The notes under the pieces: generated by a model
What the model saw: the letters and a program-made list of their open reading frames with translations, nothing else
What the model was told of the DNA's origin: nothing
Databases searched by the model: none
Assembly: GCA_035651595.1 (NCBI GenBank)
Contig: DASRFJ010000240.1
Coordinates: forward strand, 1-35,426
Origin: JAFARZ01 sp035651595
Lineage (GTDB): Bacteria > Actinomycetota > Actinomycetes > Streptosporangiales > Streptosporangiaceae
Reading direction: 5' to 3'
DNA length: 35,426 nt
Made by a program: the position numbers and the translations under genes
Part shown: positions 7,464-15,282 of the stretch, piece by piece
Position numbering within the stretch: the first letter of the stretch is position 1
How the letters are laid out: every line of letters starts with the position of its first letter

Positions 7464-8222
7464 CTACTCCTGCTCGGTTGGCCGGAGCACGACCTCGTTA
7501 ACCGACATGTACCACGGGCGGGTGACGACGAACGCGATCGTGTCCGCGATGTCGGTGGCCGTGAGCTTCTGAGTGTCCGCGAACCGTGTCCGGTGCCGTT
7601 CCTGGATCTCCGGCCGGTTGTGGCTGACCAGTTCCGTCTCCACCGCGCCGGGCTCGAGTACGGAGACGCGGACGTGCCGCTTGGTGACTTCCTGCCGGAT
7701 GGCCTCGCTGAACCCGGTGACGCCGAACTTCGTCGCGTTGTACCCGGCGCTCCCGCTGCGCGGGAACCGGCCGGCGATCGAGCCGACGTTCACCAGGTCG
7801 GCTACCTGGCGCGGCGAATCGGCCGCGGCCTGGAGTAGCGCGGGCAGCGCGGCGTGCGTGCAGTACATGAGGCCCATCAGATTGAGCCGCACCATCCGCT
7901 CCCACTCCTCAAGCGGCGCCCCGACCGCCGGGCCGAGCAGCATCGTGCCCGCGTTGTTCACCAGCGTGTCCAGCCGCCCGAACTCCGCGACGGTCCGCTC
8001 CACGCAGCCGCGCGCCGCCGCCTCGCTGGTCACGTCCGCGGTGACGGCCAGCGCCCGGCCGCCGTCGGCGCGGATCTTCGCGGCCAGCTCCTCGATCCGC
8101 TCGGTGCGCCGCGCCGCCAGCACCACCGTGGCGCCCAAGCCCGCGAGCGCCTCCGCGGTTGCCGCCCCGATCCCGCTCGACGCCCCCGTGATGAGAGCCA
8201 CCGTCTCCCGCAACCCAGTCAT
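7464..8222 (-). CDS. SDR-family NAD(P)-dependent oxidoreductase
   Basis: The protein is a 252-residue classical short-chain dehydrogenase. It has the nucleotide-binding GASSGIG at 13-19, the structural NNAG, a catalytic serine in VNVGSIAGRFP and the YNATK catalytic pair (Y-x3-K). It follows the VOC dioxygenase by 11 bases on the same strand, so it is probably the last gene of the gal-type operon. A role in oxidising or reducing a hydroxy-aromatic or dihydrodiol precursor feeding the dioxygenase is possible, but only the location suggests it. Generic SDRs of this type also occur as stand-alone genes. Confidence 0.88.
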   Translation of the reverse strand: MTGLRETVALITGASSGIGAATAEALAGLGATVVLAARRTERIEELAAKIRADGGRALAVTADVTSEAAARGCVERTVAEFGRLDTLVNNAGTMLLGPAVGAPLEEWERMVRLNLMGLMYCTHAALPALLQAAADSPRQVADLVNVGSIAGRFPRSGSAGYNATKFGVTGFSEAIRQEVTKRHVRVSVLEPGAVETELVSHNRPEIQERHRTRFADTQKLTATDIADTIAFVVTRPWYMSVNEVVLRPTEQE

Positions 8223-8232
8223 ACCGTCAACC

Positions 8233-9201
8233 CTATGGCCCGGACCCGGTGACCGGCGGGGTTCCGTGGGTGTGGAACGACTCGATCGTCTTCAGGCCCC
8301 AGGCCTGGCCCTTGGCGCGCTCCGCCTCGGTCCAGGTGACCGTCCGCCAGTCCGGCGCGAGCACCAGCCGCGCGGCCGGGTTGCACAGCTCGATCCGGTT
8401 TCCGCCGGGCTCGTACACGTAGAGGAAGAACGTCTGCTGGATCGCGTGCTTGTGCGGCCCGGTCTCGATGAACACGTCCAGCCCTTGGCTAGCACTGTCC
8501 AGGCAGATGTCCGCGGCCCGGAGAATGTCCTCGCGGGTGTCCGGCGCGAAAGCCACGTGGTGCAGCCGGCCCTTCATGCCGGTCCAGTCCCGGGTGTACA
8601 CCAGGTCGTAGCCCTTGTTCGTGAAGTGCAGCCACTGCGCGGAGATCGTGCCGTCGTCGAGCTGGATCTGCTCGGTGACCCGGCCGCCGAGTACGTCGCG
8701 GACGAAGTCCCCGCACGGCGCCACGTCCTTGGCCAGGTAGTTCACGTGGTCGAGGCGGCGCACGCACACACCGCGGCCGGGGTAGGCCTGCGCCTGGTTC
8801 TTCAGCGCGGGACGCAGCTCGGGCGGCGGGTCGTACCACTCGCTTTCCCAGTACAGCTCCAGCTCATGGCCGTCCGGGTCGTGGCACAGATAGGTCGGCC
8901 CGATGCCGGGGTCGCCGTCCTTCCACGCGATGCCGAGCCCGGCGGCCTCGATCGCGGCGACCCGCGCCTCAAGCGCCCGCTGGCTGGACGCGCGCAGCCC
9001 GACCCGCCGGATGCCCGAGGTCTGGTACGCGGTCAGCTTGAGCGTGTGGTGCTCGTAGTCGTCCCAGGTGCGCAAGTACACCGAGTTGCCCTCGCGGCAC
9101 ACCTCGGTCATCCCGAGGACGTCGGCAAAGAACCGCAGGCTGGCGTCCGGCTCCGGGGTGAGCAGCTCGATATGCCCCAGGTGGGCGACCTCATGCAGCA
9201 T
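8233..9201 (-). CDS. Type I (VOC-fold) extradiol ring-cleavage dioxygenase, catechol 2,3-dioxygenase-like
   Basis: The 322-residue protein is made of two VOC (glyoxalase-fold) modules, residues about 6-120 and 149-280. In the second module the Fe(II) ligands of XylE-type enzymes are in place: His152 (RLDHVNYL), His215 (LHHVAF) and Glu271 (GGNRIEL). His252 and Tyr261 (KHAIQQTFFLY) align with the active-site His and Tyr of XylE. It should cleave a catecholic ring next to the diol. Its start codon shares one base with the galD stop (TGATG), so it belongs to the gal-type operon. No type II GalA/LigAB enzyme is present, which makes this the only ring-cleavage candidate. The substrate is unknown; gallate, a methylated gallate or a protocatechuate-like acid would fit the downstream genes. 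Confidence 0.88.
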   Translation of the reverse strand: MLHEVAHLGHIELLTPEPDASLRFFADVLGMTEVCREGNSVYLRTWDDYEHHTLKLTAYQTSGIRRVGLRASSQRALEARVAAIEAAGLGIAWKDGDPGIGPTYLCHDPDGHELELYWESEWYDPPPELRPALKNQAQAYPGRGVCVRRLDHVNYLAKDVAPCGDFVRDVLGGRVTEQIQLDDGTISAQWLHFTNKGYDLVYTRDWTGMKGRLHHVAFAPDTREDILRAADICLDSASQGLDVFIETGPHKHAIQQTFFLYVYEPGGNRIELCNPAARLVLAPDWRTVTWTEAERAKGQAWGLKTIESFHTHGTPPVTGSGP

Positions 9202-10151
9202 CAGGACTCCCGCGGAAAGACAACACCGTCGAAGAGCTTGCGGGCGGTCCGCACCACGCCGGCCCGCACGCCCGGCTCCACCTCGACGAGAATGGCGCCG
9301 GCCGGGTGCTCGACGCTGAACCGGGGACCGGGGGACAGCACCGCGATATCGTGTCCGACGGCACCGTCCATCAGCACCGCGCTGGCGACGCTGACCGCGC
9401 CGAGCACGCCGATGGATTCGTGCACCCGGACGGGGATGAACGTCCTGGTGCAGATGAGACCACCGGACTTCGGCGCGGCGACGAGCGTGACCTTCGGGAC
9501 CGTCGTCTCGCTGACGTCGCCGAGCCCCATGAGCCGGCCCGCGGCCAGTCGCAGGGACCGCACCCGGCGCGCGAGGTCCTCGTCGGCCTCCAGTTCGGCG
9601 ACGGTCTCATAGCCGGTCCTGCCGAGATCCCGCGCGGCGACCACCACCACCGGCATGCCGGCGTTCACGCAGGTGACGTCCAGGCCGTCGACCACATCGC
9701 GTGCCTGCCCCGTGGGCAGCAGGGAACCGGCGCCGGCCGCGGGAAACTCCAGGACATCCGGCTCGCTGGCGACCGCGAGCTCGCCGGAGTTGACCATGTG
9801 GATACGGACCGGGTACCCGGAAACGAGCCCGCGCTCAAGAGCGAACGGCGCGACGCCGGCCAGCAGGTTGCCGCAGTTCTGCCGGTCCGACACGGTCGCC
9901 TCGCCGACGCCGACTTGCTTGAACAGGTAGTCCACGTCCGCGTCGTCGCGGCTGGCCGGGGAGATGATGGCGACCTTCGACGTCAGCGGGTGACCGCCCC
10001 CGATGCCGTCTACCTGGCAGGGGTCGGGGCTGCCCATGATGTCGAGCAACAGGTCGTTCTGCTCAATCTGGTCTGCTGGGAGGTCTGCGGCCAGAAAGTA
10101 GGCACCTTTAGAGGTACCACCGCGCATGAGCATGCACCGGATGCCGGTCAT
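9201..10151 (-). CDS. galD: 4-oxalomesaconate tautomerase (PrpF family)
   Basis: The coding start is the ATG at 10151, giving 316 residues beginning MTGIRCMLMRGGTSKGAYF; the open frame upstream of it is Arg-rich shadow sequence. The blocks MRGGTSKG, IGGGHPLTSKVAI, RQNCGNLLAGV, VTCVNAGMPVVVV and ESIGVLGAVSVA match GalD/PrpF tautomerases, with cysteines in QNCGN and DVTCVNAGMP at the expected active-site positions. It interconverts keto and enol forms of 4-oxalomesaconate in gallate catabolism. It is somewhat shorter than my recollection of Pseudomonas GalD (about 360 residues); an internal loop appears to be missing. Its start overlaps the galC stop (ATGA) and its stop overlaps the dioxygenase start. 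Confidence 0.9.
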   Translation of the reverse strand: MTGIRCMLMRGGTSKGAYFLAADLPADQIEQNDLLLDIMGSPDPCQVDGIGGGHPLTSKVAIISPASRDDADVDYLFKQVGVGEATVSDRQNCGNLLAGVAPFALERGLVSGYPVRIHMVNSGELAVASEPDVLEFPAAGAGSLLPTGQARDVVDGLDVTCVNAGMPVVVVAARDLGRTGYETVAELEADEDLARRVRSLRLAAGRLMGLGDVSETTVPKVTLVAAPKSGGLICTRTFIPVRVHESIGVLGAVSVASAVLMDGAVGHDIAVLSPGPRFSVEHPAGAILVEVEPGVRAGVVRTARKLFDGVVFPRES

Positions 10152-10834
10152 GGCCGGTACTCCGAGTACTCGACGCCAAGGACAGCCAGTTTGTCGCGCA
10201 GGCCGTACAGGTCCAGGCCGAGGGTGCCGTCGGCGAGCGCCTTGCGGCTGCGGTCCTCCTTGGCGACCCGCTGACGCGCTGCGTCGAGCACCGCGGCGAC
10301 GTCGGCGCGCGGCACGCACACCACACCGTCGTCGTCCGCGATGATCGCGTCGCCGGGGTGGATGAGCTGACCGCGGATCGCGACCGGCACGTTCACCGCG
10401 CCGGGGGTCTGTTTGACCGTGCCCTGTGCGCTGATCGCGCTCGACCAGACGGGGAAGCCCATCGAGCGCAGCTCGGAAACGTCGCGGACGCCCGCGTCGA
10501 TGACGATGCCGGCCACCCCGCGGGCGGCGAGGGACGTGGCGAGCAACTCGCCGAACAGGCCGTCCGTGCACGGTGACGTGGTGGTGACCACGAGCACGTC
10601 ACCCGGTCGGCACTGCTCGACGGCGGCGTGCAGCATGAGGTTGTCGCCGGGCCAGCACAGCGCGGTGACCGCGGTGCCGCCCATCCGCCTGCCGTCCTGG
10701 ATCGGGCGGATGGCAGGCCCGAGGTAGCCTGACCGGCCCTGGGCTTCGTGCACGGTCGCGACACCGAGCGAGGCGAGTTCGGCGACCGCGGGCTGATCGG
10801 CGCGCGGGATGCCGGTGACGATCACGTTCTTCAT
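10148..10834 (-). CDS. galC: 4-carboxy-4-hydroxy-2-oxoadipate aldolase / oxaloacetate decarboxylase (RraA-like)
   Basis: From the ATG at 10834 the protein has 228 residues, the usual length of GalC/LigK aldolases of the RraA fold. It shows GELLATSLAARGVAGIVIDAGVRD, with Arg117 and Asp118 at the metal-binding RD pair, and the C-terminal HPGDAIIADDDGVVCVPR. The enzyme splits 4-carboxy-4-hydroxy-2-oxoadipate into pyruvate and oxaloacetate, the last step of gallate and protocatechuate 4,5-cleavage pathways. Both ends overlap neighbours by ATGA (galB stop, galD start), so it is translationally coupled. RraA-like folds include other functions, but the neighbours make the aldolase call strong. Confidence 0.92.
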   Translation of the reverse strand: MKNVIVTGIPRADQPAVAELASLGVATVHEAQGRSGYLGPAIRPIQDGRRMGGTAVTALCWPGDNLMLHAAVEQCRPGDVLVVTTTSPCTDGLFGELLATSLAARGVAGIVIDAGVRDVSELRSMGFPVWSSAISAQGTVKQTPGAVNVPVAIRGQLIHPGDAIIADDDGVVCVPRADVAAVLDAARQRVAKEDRSRKALADGTLGLDLYGLRDKLAVLGVEYSEYRP

Positions 10835-11553
10835 GCCAGCACCCCGGTGACCTGCGGGAACATCCGCATGTAGGCTTCGGCCCTGGTCTCGTGCGGGTAA
10901 CCGAGGTTGGGGCCGGCGTTGCGCCTGAGCTGCGTGCCGCGGCGCTTGGCGAGGTCGGTGTAGTAGTCCCAGAGGTGCTGCTGGGCGGCCATGCACTCCA
11001 TCGCCTTCCGCTTGGTGTCGAAGACCGGCGTGATGTCGAGCAGGACGTCGGGCTTGAAGTCGCACATTTCCGGCTGATGCGGTTCGAAGCCGAACACCGG
11101 GGGAGCGCCGATCGGCTCGCCGGGGGCGGGGTAGCCGGCCGCCTGGGCGAGGATCCGCGCGTTGAGCGCCAGCTCGGCGGCCGTGGCGTGATCGGCGTTG
11201 TACGGGTCCTGGCGCGTGTGGGTGAGCACCACGTCGGGGCTGGCTTCACGGTACACCCGGACAAGGCGGTCGGTGAGCTCGTCGGAGCGGGGGAGCGGGT
11301 AGTCGCCGGCGTCGAGGAACTCGATGCTCGCGCCCAGCGTGCCGGCCGCGCGCTCTGCTTCCTCTCGCCGCTGTCGCTTGATCTGCGTGAGGGTCTGGCC
11401 GGCCCGCCACGCGCTGGCCGACTCGCCGCGCTCGCCGTAGCTCAGGCACACCACGGTCACCCGCTCGCCGCGGCTGGCGGCCAGCGCGATCGCGCCGCCG
11501 GCCCGCCACACGAAGTCCGCCGCGTGCGCGCTGACGACGAGCGTCGATGTCAT
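10831..11553 (-). CDS. galB: 4-oxalomesaconate hydratase (PIG-L/LmbE family)
   Basis: The protein has 240 residues from the ATG at 11553, which has a strong AGGAGG seven bases upstream overlapping the gntR stop codon. It starts TSTLVVSAHAADFVWRAGG, the GalB version of the PIG-L zinc motif (His10, Asp13; the usual AHPDDE is altered), and has DPYNADHATA with His122 as the third ligand. GAPPVFGFEPHQPE and CMAAQQHLWDYY are also typical of Pseudomonas GalB. It hydrates the enol form of 4-oxalomesaconate to 4-carboxy-4-hydroxy-2-oxoadipate. It is the first catabolic gene after the regulator and ends in an ATGA overlap with galC. Confidence 0.92.
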   Translation of the reverse strand: MTSTLVVSAHAADFVWRAGGAIALAASRGERVTVVCLSYGERGESASAWRAGQTLTQIKRQRREEAERAAGTLGASIEFLDAGDYPLPRSDELTDRLVRVYREASPDVVLTHTRQDPYNADHATAAELALNARILAQAAGYPAPGEPIGAPPVFGFEPHQPEMCDFKPDVLLDITPVFDTKRKAMECMAAQQHLWDYYTDLAKRRGTQLRRNAGPNLGYPHETRAEAYMRMFPQVTGVLA

Positions 11554-11564
11554 CGATGAGCCTC

Positions 11565-12221
11565 CTAGGCGTCCTCGCGCAGCGCGCCGATCACGCTGCT
11601 CAGGTGCTGGCGGGTGGCGTGCTCCGCGTCGTCGGGGCGGCGGGTGGCGATCGCCTCGATGATCGCGAGGTGCTCGGGGAGCGAGCGCTGCGGGCGGCCG
11701 GGTTTGAGCGAGAGCTGGAACTGGTGCCGGACGAACTGCCCGTTCAGCCTGGCGAGCAGGTCGGCGGCGACGGCCTGGCCGGAGATCTCGAGGATCTGCT
11801 GGTGCAGCGCGCGGTTGAGCGCGGAATACTTGACGGGTTCGCCGCTGGTGACCGCGTCGGTCATCTGCGCACCCAGCTCGCGCAGCGCGGTGGCCTGCGC
11901 CGGGGTGATCCGCTCGGCGGCCTTGCGGGCGCACAGTCCCTCCAGCGCCATGCGGCACTCGGTGATCGCGATCGCCTCGTCCAGCGTGACCACGCGGACC
12001 CGGGCGCCGCGGTTCGGGATGCGCTCGACCAGGCCGGCCGCGGTCAGGTCGATCAGCGCGGCGCGCACGCTCGCGCGGGTCACCTGGAGCAGCGCGGCCA
12101 GCTCCTCCTCGACGAGGCGCTGGCCGGGCGCCATGTCGCCGGCCAGGATCGCGCCGCGGAGCCGATCGGACGCGTGCTGCCGCCCAGGTTCTCCGGAAAG
12201 GGCGCTATGAAGATCTGGCAC
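11565..12221 (-). CDS. GntR-family regulator, FCD (FadR) subfamily
   Basis: This 218-residue protein has an N-terminal winged helix (LVEEELAALLQVTRASVRAALIDL) and a C-terminal FCD ligand-binding domain. The FCD part carries ECRMALEG, NRALHQQI and PEHLAIIEAI, the Asp/His positions that bind a metal and a carboxylate effector. It is the first gene of the gal-type operon, 11 bases before galB, and is probably an autorepressor released by a pathway intermediate. The start is the GTG at 12221, six bases after a TAGGAT -10 box, so the transcript should begin at or next to the start codon (leaderless). A perfect palindrome overlaps the -35 box. Confidence 0.9.
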   Translation of the reverse strand: MPDLHSALSGEPGRQHASDRLRGAILAGDMAPGQRLVEEELAALLQVTRASVRAALIDLTAAGLVERIPNRGARVRVVTLDEAIAITECRMALEGLCARKAAERITPAQATALRELGAQMTDAVTSGEPVKYSALNRALHQQILEISGQAVAADLLARLNGQFVRHQFQLSLKPGRPQRSLPEHLAIIEAIATRRPDDAEHATRQHLSSVIGALREDA

Positions 12222-12227
12222 GCGGCG

Positions 12228-12256
12228 ATCCTAGAGATGCCTGACAATATTGTCAA
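12228..12256 (-). promoter_or_regulatory. gal-operon promoter with embedded GntR operator
   Basis: On the minus strand a consensus -35 TTGACA (12256-12251), a 17-base spacer and TAGGAT (12233-12228) lead to the gntR GTG six bases on. The perfect 14-base palindrome TGACAATATTGTCA (12242-12255) covers most of the -35 box and the start of the spacer. Palindromes with a TTGT/ACAA core are typical FCD-GntR sites. Bound regulator would exclude RNA polymerase. The boxes and palindrome are seen directly; autoregulation is inferred. Confidence 0.75.
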
Positions 12257-12264
12257 CAATCGGC

Positions 12265-13416
12265 TCAGCCAGGGTTGGTCACCTGGCCGAGGAACAGCGG
12301 CGTGCCGGTGGCCGGGTGGACGATCGCGAACAGGAACGGGCGGTCCACGATCATCTCCACGCGCGGCGGCGGCCGCAGCATTGCCGCCGCCCGGATCGCC
12401 ACGGCCGTCGCCGCGGCCGCCTCGGTGCCGTACTCGTCCACGTCGACGAAGGCCTTGTGCACGATCGCGCCGATCCACAGTCGCTCGGCCGCGGTGATGC
12501 CGCTGAAGTCGGCGTCGGGGCCGAACGCGGTGGACACACCCTGCCGGCGCAGCGCCGGGATCAGCTCGAAGCTGGTCTCGACGCGGAACCGGGGCAGCGA
12601 CAGCGTGACCGAGTGCGCGGACATGCCGCCGAGCAGGTCGCGCAGTCCGTTGCCGGACAGCCGCGGCCGCAGCGCGCTCAGCGGACCGTCGGGGAGGACG
12701 ATCGCCATCGCCAGGCCGCTGTGCTGGTACGGCAGGAGCACGGCCTGGTACCCGTCGGCCCGGCGGTAGGGGCGGCTCGCCGTACCGCGCATCATCGGCA
12801 CGTTCGTGCTGGTTGTCCCGTCCCGGTGGAACGGTGCGTCGCGAGTCGCGGGCACCGGGAACTGCTCGGCCCACTGGGCCTTCAGGTACACGGCGTTGGC
12901 GAGGACGAGGCGGGTCAAGCCGCTGAGCGTGCCGGGGGCGAGCAGGTCGGTGATCTTGCCCGCGGTCTGTTCCGCGATGACCCGGTTGATCTCGTTTCGT
13001 GCCGCTTCGGTGGCACTGGCGAAGTCGGCGTCCGCGAGCGTGGCCGCCGCGGCGTCGCGCAGCCGTCCGGTGAATCCCGGCAGCAGCGGGAAGCCAGCCT
13101 GGACCCAGGCGGTGTTCGCGACCCGGAAGTCCGCGGTGCCGGCCTCCGCGGTCTCGTTGACGATCGCGGACAGGTGCCGGAGCGCCTGCGCGGCTTCGTC
13201 CGGCGCGGTGTCCGGGGACGCGCTGAGGTGCAGCGCTTTCGCGAGTTCGGCGGCCGTGTCGCCGCGCGCGCCGCACAACGCCATCTGAAGCGCCGCGGCC
13301 ACGCTGGCGGGCGAGAAGACCGTGTCCTCGCCGTGTTCGCTCAGCAGCAGGTACAGGTCTGTCCCGAATGCGTCCTCGGCGGTCCCGATCCGCGTGCCGG
13401 TATTCACATAGACCAT
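12265..13416 (-). CDS. Serpin-family serine protease inhibitor
   Basis: The 383-residue protein is a full-length serpin core: VFSPASVAAALQMALCGARGDTAAEL near the N-terminus, NRVIAEQTAGKITDLL, LVLANAVYLKAQW, and the C-terminal DRPFLFAIVHPATGTPLFLGQV. The hinge of the reactive-centre loop reads DEYGTEAAAATAVA (327-340), matching the inhibitory consensus of P15 Gly, P14 Thr and small P12-P9 residues, so inhibition by loop insertion is expected. The loop is a few residues longer than in alpha-1-antitrypsin; the cleavage site probably lies in the Arg342-Leu347 stretch with an alanine at P1. No signal peptide is seen, suggesting an intracellular target. The gene ends 43 bases upstream of gntR on the same strand. 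Serpins are patchily distributed in bacteria. Confidence 0.93.
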   Translation of the reverse strand: MVYVNTGTRIGTAEDAFGTDLYLLLSEHGEDTVFSPASVAAALQMALCGARGDTAAELAKALHLSASPDTAPDEAAQALRHLSAIVNETAEAGTADFRVANTAWVQAGFPLLPGFTGRLRDAAAATLADADFASATEAARNEINRVIAEQTAGKITDLLAPGTLSGLTRLVLANAVYLKAQWAEQFPVPATRDAPFHRDGTTSTNVPMMRGTASRPYRRADGYQAVLLPYQHSGLAMAIVLPDGPLSALRPRLSGNGLRDLLGGMSAHSVTLSLPRFRVETSFELIPALRRQGVSTAFGPDADFSGITAAERLWIGAIVHKAFVDVDEYGTEAAAATAVAIRAAAMLRPPPRVEMIVDRPFLFAIVHPATGTPLFLGQVTNPG

Positions 13417-13484
13417 CCTGCCCGCTGACGCTGGGCCGTCATCCTTCGAGCCCGGCCGAACTGTCCCGCCCGTAATCTCCCCGC

Positions 13485-13997
13485 ATGGTCAGGCATCTAA
13501 CGCTTCATCAGTACGACGACGACTACGCGGCGCGTCCCGAGGTTTCCGACGAGGACGTCTCGCTGCTGGTACCGGCGGCGGTCGCGCAGGTGCTCGATAT
13601 CGCCGAGACGTGGCTCGGCTGGGACGGGCGCCCGGTGTACCGGGAGGGCAACGCGTGGACGCCGCACAAGGCGCTGCGGCGGGTCGCCGATCACCTGCTC
13701 GACCATCTGGCCGAGATCGAGTGCCGGCTGGCGGGCGTGGCGACCATGCCCGATCGGTGGCACGGCCGGATGGTCACCACGGACGCGGACTTCGGCCGGT
13801 TCACCGAGGTCGATCTCGACGAGGCGACCAGCCGGCTGGGCCGGCTCGGCGCCTGCTACCAGGCCCGGCTCGGCGCTCTCGATCCGCCGGTTCTCGATGA
13901 TCGGCCGAACGACACTACCTGGACGATCCGGGAGGTCGTCCATCACGTCAGCCACGTGACCGGCTACGCGGAGCTGATCGGCCGCCTGGAGGCATAA
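13485..13997 (+). CDS. DinB/YfiT-like four-helix-bundle protein
   Basis: This 170-residue protein has features of the DinB/YfiT metal-dependent superfamily: WTPHKALRRVADHLLDHLAEIE in the first half and TWTIREVVHHVSHVTGYAELI near the end, with histidines at the expected metal-ligand positions. These proteins are four-helix bundles, often thiol-dependent transferases, but this branch has no assigned substrate. The ATG comes six bases after TAATCT (13473-13478) and there is no Shine-Dalgarno, so a leaderless transcript is likely. It is divergent from the serpin, with 68 bases between starts. The GNAT gene follows 41 bases after its stop. Confidence 0.65.
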   Translation: MVRHLTLHQYDDDYAARPEVSDEDVSLLVPAAVAQVLDIAETWLGWDGRPVYREGNAWTPHKALRRVADHLLDHLAEIECRLAGVATMPDRWHGRMVTTDADFGRFTEVDLDEATSRLGRLGACYQARLGALDPPVLDDRPNDTTWTIREVVHHVSHVTGYAELIGRLEA

Positions 13998-14038
13998 AAG
14001 CAGAGGCGTGCCGCCGGGCGTTGCGGCGATCATGGACT

Positions 14039-14884
14039 ATGAGCTGGCAGATGACGCGGGCCGCAGGGGAGTTCCTCGCCGCGGCGGAAGAGTTCCTGCA
14101 CGCGGATCGCGCGCGCAACACGGTGCTGCTCACCGTCACCGAGACGCTCCGGGTGACCGGCAGCGGCGGCGGAACGGACCGGCCGCTGATGGGATGGTGG
14201 CGGTCCCAGGACGGGGACGTGGCGGCCGCGTTCCTGCACACTCCGCCGTTTCCCGTGCTGCTGAGCGCCATGACCACGGCGGCGGCGACGGCGCTGGCCG
14301 GCCAGCTCGCCGCGGCCGGGCGGCCGCTCCCCGGCGTCAACGGCGCGGAGCGGAACGCGACCGCGTTCGCGGACGTGTGGCGGGACCGGCACGCCGGCAC
14401 CGACGTGCGGGTGCAGCGCCGGATGCGGCTGTTCCGGCTAGGCGAGCTGACCTGGCCCGACCCGCGACCCGCCGGGCAGCCGCGGCTCGCCACCGCACAG
14501 GATCGCGAGCTGCTGATCGACTGGTTCGACGGTTTCACTGCCGACGTCGAGGAGCCGGCGATCGATCATGGCCCCGCGGTCGACGAGCGGCTCAGCTATG
14601 ACGGCCTCACGCTGTGGGAGGCGGACGGGCGGCCAGTCTCGCTGGCCGGGGTGACCCGCACCGTCGCCGGCATGGTCCGGGTCGGCCCGGTGTACACGCC
14701 GCCGGAGCATCGCGGGCGCGGCTACGGGGGCGGCGCGACAGCCGCGGTCAGCCAGGCGGCGCTGGACGCCGGCGCGTCGGATGTGCTGCTGTATACCGAC
14801 CTCGCGAACCCCACGAGCAACGCCTTGTACCAGCGGCTCGGGTACCGCTCCGTTGAGGACCGCGTCGTGCTGTCGTTCGGGTAG
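14039..14884 (+). CDS. GNAT-family N-acetyltransferase
   Basis: The chosen ATG gives 281 residues starting MSWQMTRAAGEFLAAAEEF. The C-terminal half holds the acetyl-CoA-binding motif A, VGPVYTPPEHRGRGYGGG, followed by NPTSNALYQRLGYRSVED, the typical last strand and helix of GNAT enzymes. The N-terminal 140 residues form a second, degenerate GNAT-like or accessory domain, as in several actinobacterial two-domain acetyltransferases. The acceptor substrate is not predictable. It ends nine bases before the FKBP gene. Confidence 0.85.
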   Translation: MSWQMTRAAGEFLAAAEEFLHADRARNTVLLTVTETLRVTGSGGGTDRPLMGWWRSQDGDVAAAFLHTPPFPVLLSAMTTAAATALAGQLAAAGRPLPGVNGAERNATAFADVWRDRHAGTDVRVQRRMRLFRLGELTWPDPRPAGQPRLATAQDRELLIDWFDGFTADVEEPAIDHGPAVDERLSYDGLTLWEADGRPVSLAGVTRTVAGMVRVGPVYTPPEHRGRGYGGGATAAVSQAALDAGASDVLLYTDLANPTSNALYQRLGYRSVEDRVVLSFG

Positions 14885-14893
14885 CGTGCACCG

Positions 14894-15265
14894 GTGAACA
14901 TCGACAAGCCAGAGATCGACTTTCCCGAAGGATCCCCGCCCGCCGCGCTGGAGATCACCGACATCTGGGAGGGCGACGGGCCGGAAGCGAAAGCCGGCAG
15001 CACGGTTCAGGTCCACTATGTGGGTGTCGCGTACTCGACCGGCGAGGAGTTCGACGCGAGCTGGAACCGCGGCGAGCCGCTCCAGTTCCGGCTCGGTATC
15101 GGGCAGGTCATCCAGGGCTGGGATCAGGGCGTCCAGGGCATGAAGGTCGGCGGCCGGCGCAAGCTCGTCATCCCGCCGCACCTCGCCTACGGCGACCGTG
15201 GCGCGGGCCGCTCGATCGCGCCGGGCGAGACGCTCATCTTCGTCTGCGACCTCGTCTCGGCCTAG
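14894..15265 (+). CDS. FKBP-type peptidyl-prolyl cis-trans isomerase
   Basis: The protein is 123 residues, a single FKBP domain with the conserved VHYVGVAYSTGEEFDASWNR, GQVIQGWDQGVQGMKVGG and LAYGDRGAG...IAPGETLIF blocks that form the rapamycin/proline pocket. There is no signal peptide, so it acts in the cytoplasm in protein folding. It starts at a GTG; TAGCGT (14882-14887), which contains the preceding gene's stop codon, ends six bases before it, pointing to its own leaderless transcript although it lies close behind the GNAT gene. Confidence 0.94.
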   Translation: MNIDKPEIDFPEGSPPAALEITDIWEGDGPEAKAGSTVQVHYVGVAYSTGEEFDASWNRGEPLQFRLGIGQVIQGWDQGVQGMKVGGRRKLVIPPHLAYGDRGAGRSIAPGETLIFVCDLVSA

Positions 15266-15282
15266 CGCGTTACGCTGCCGCC

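Noticed and set aside
7573..9612. A 679-codon plus-strand frame across the SDR, dioxygenase and galD genes
   Set aside because: The minus-strand genes there carry active-site residues and tight operon overlaps; the plus frame is shadow.
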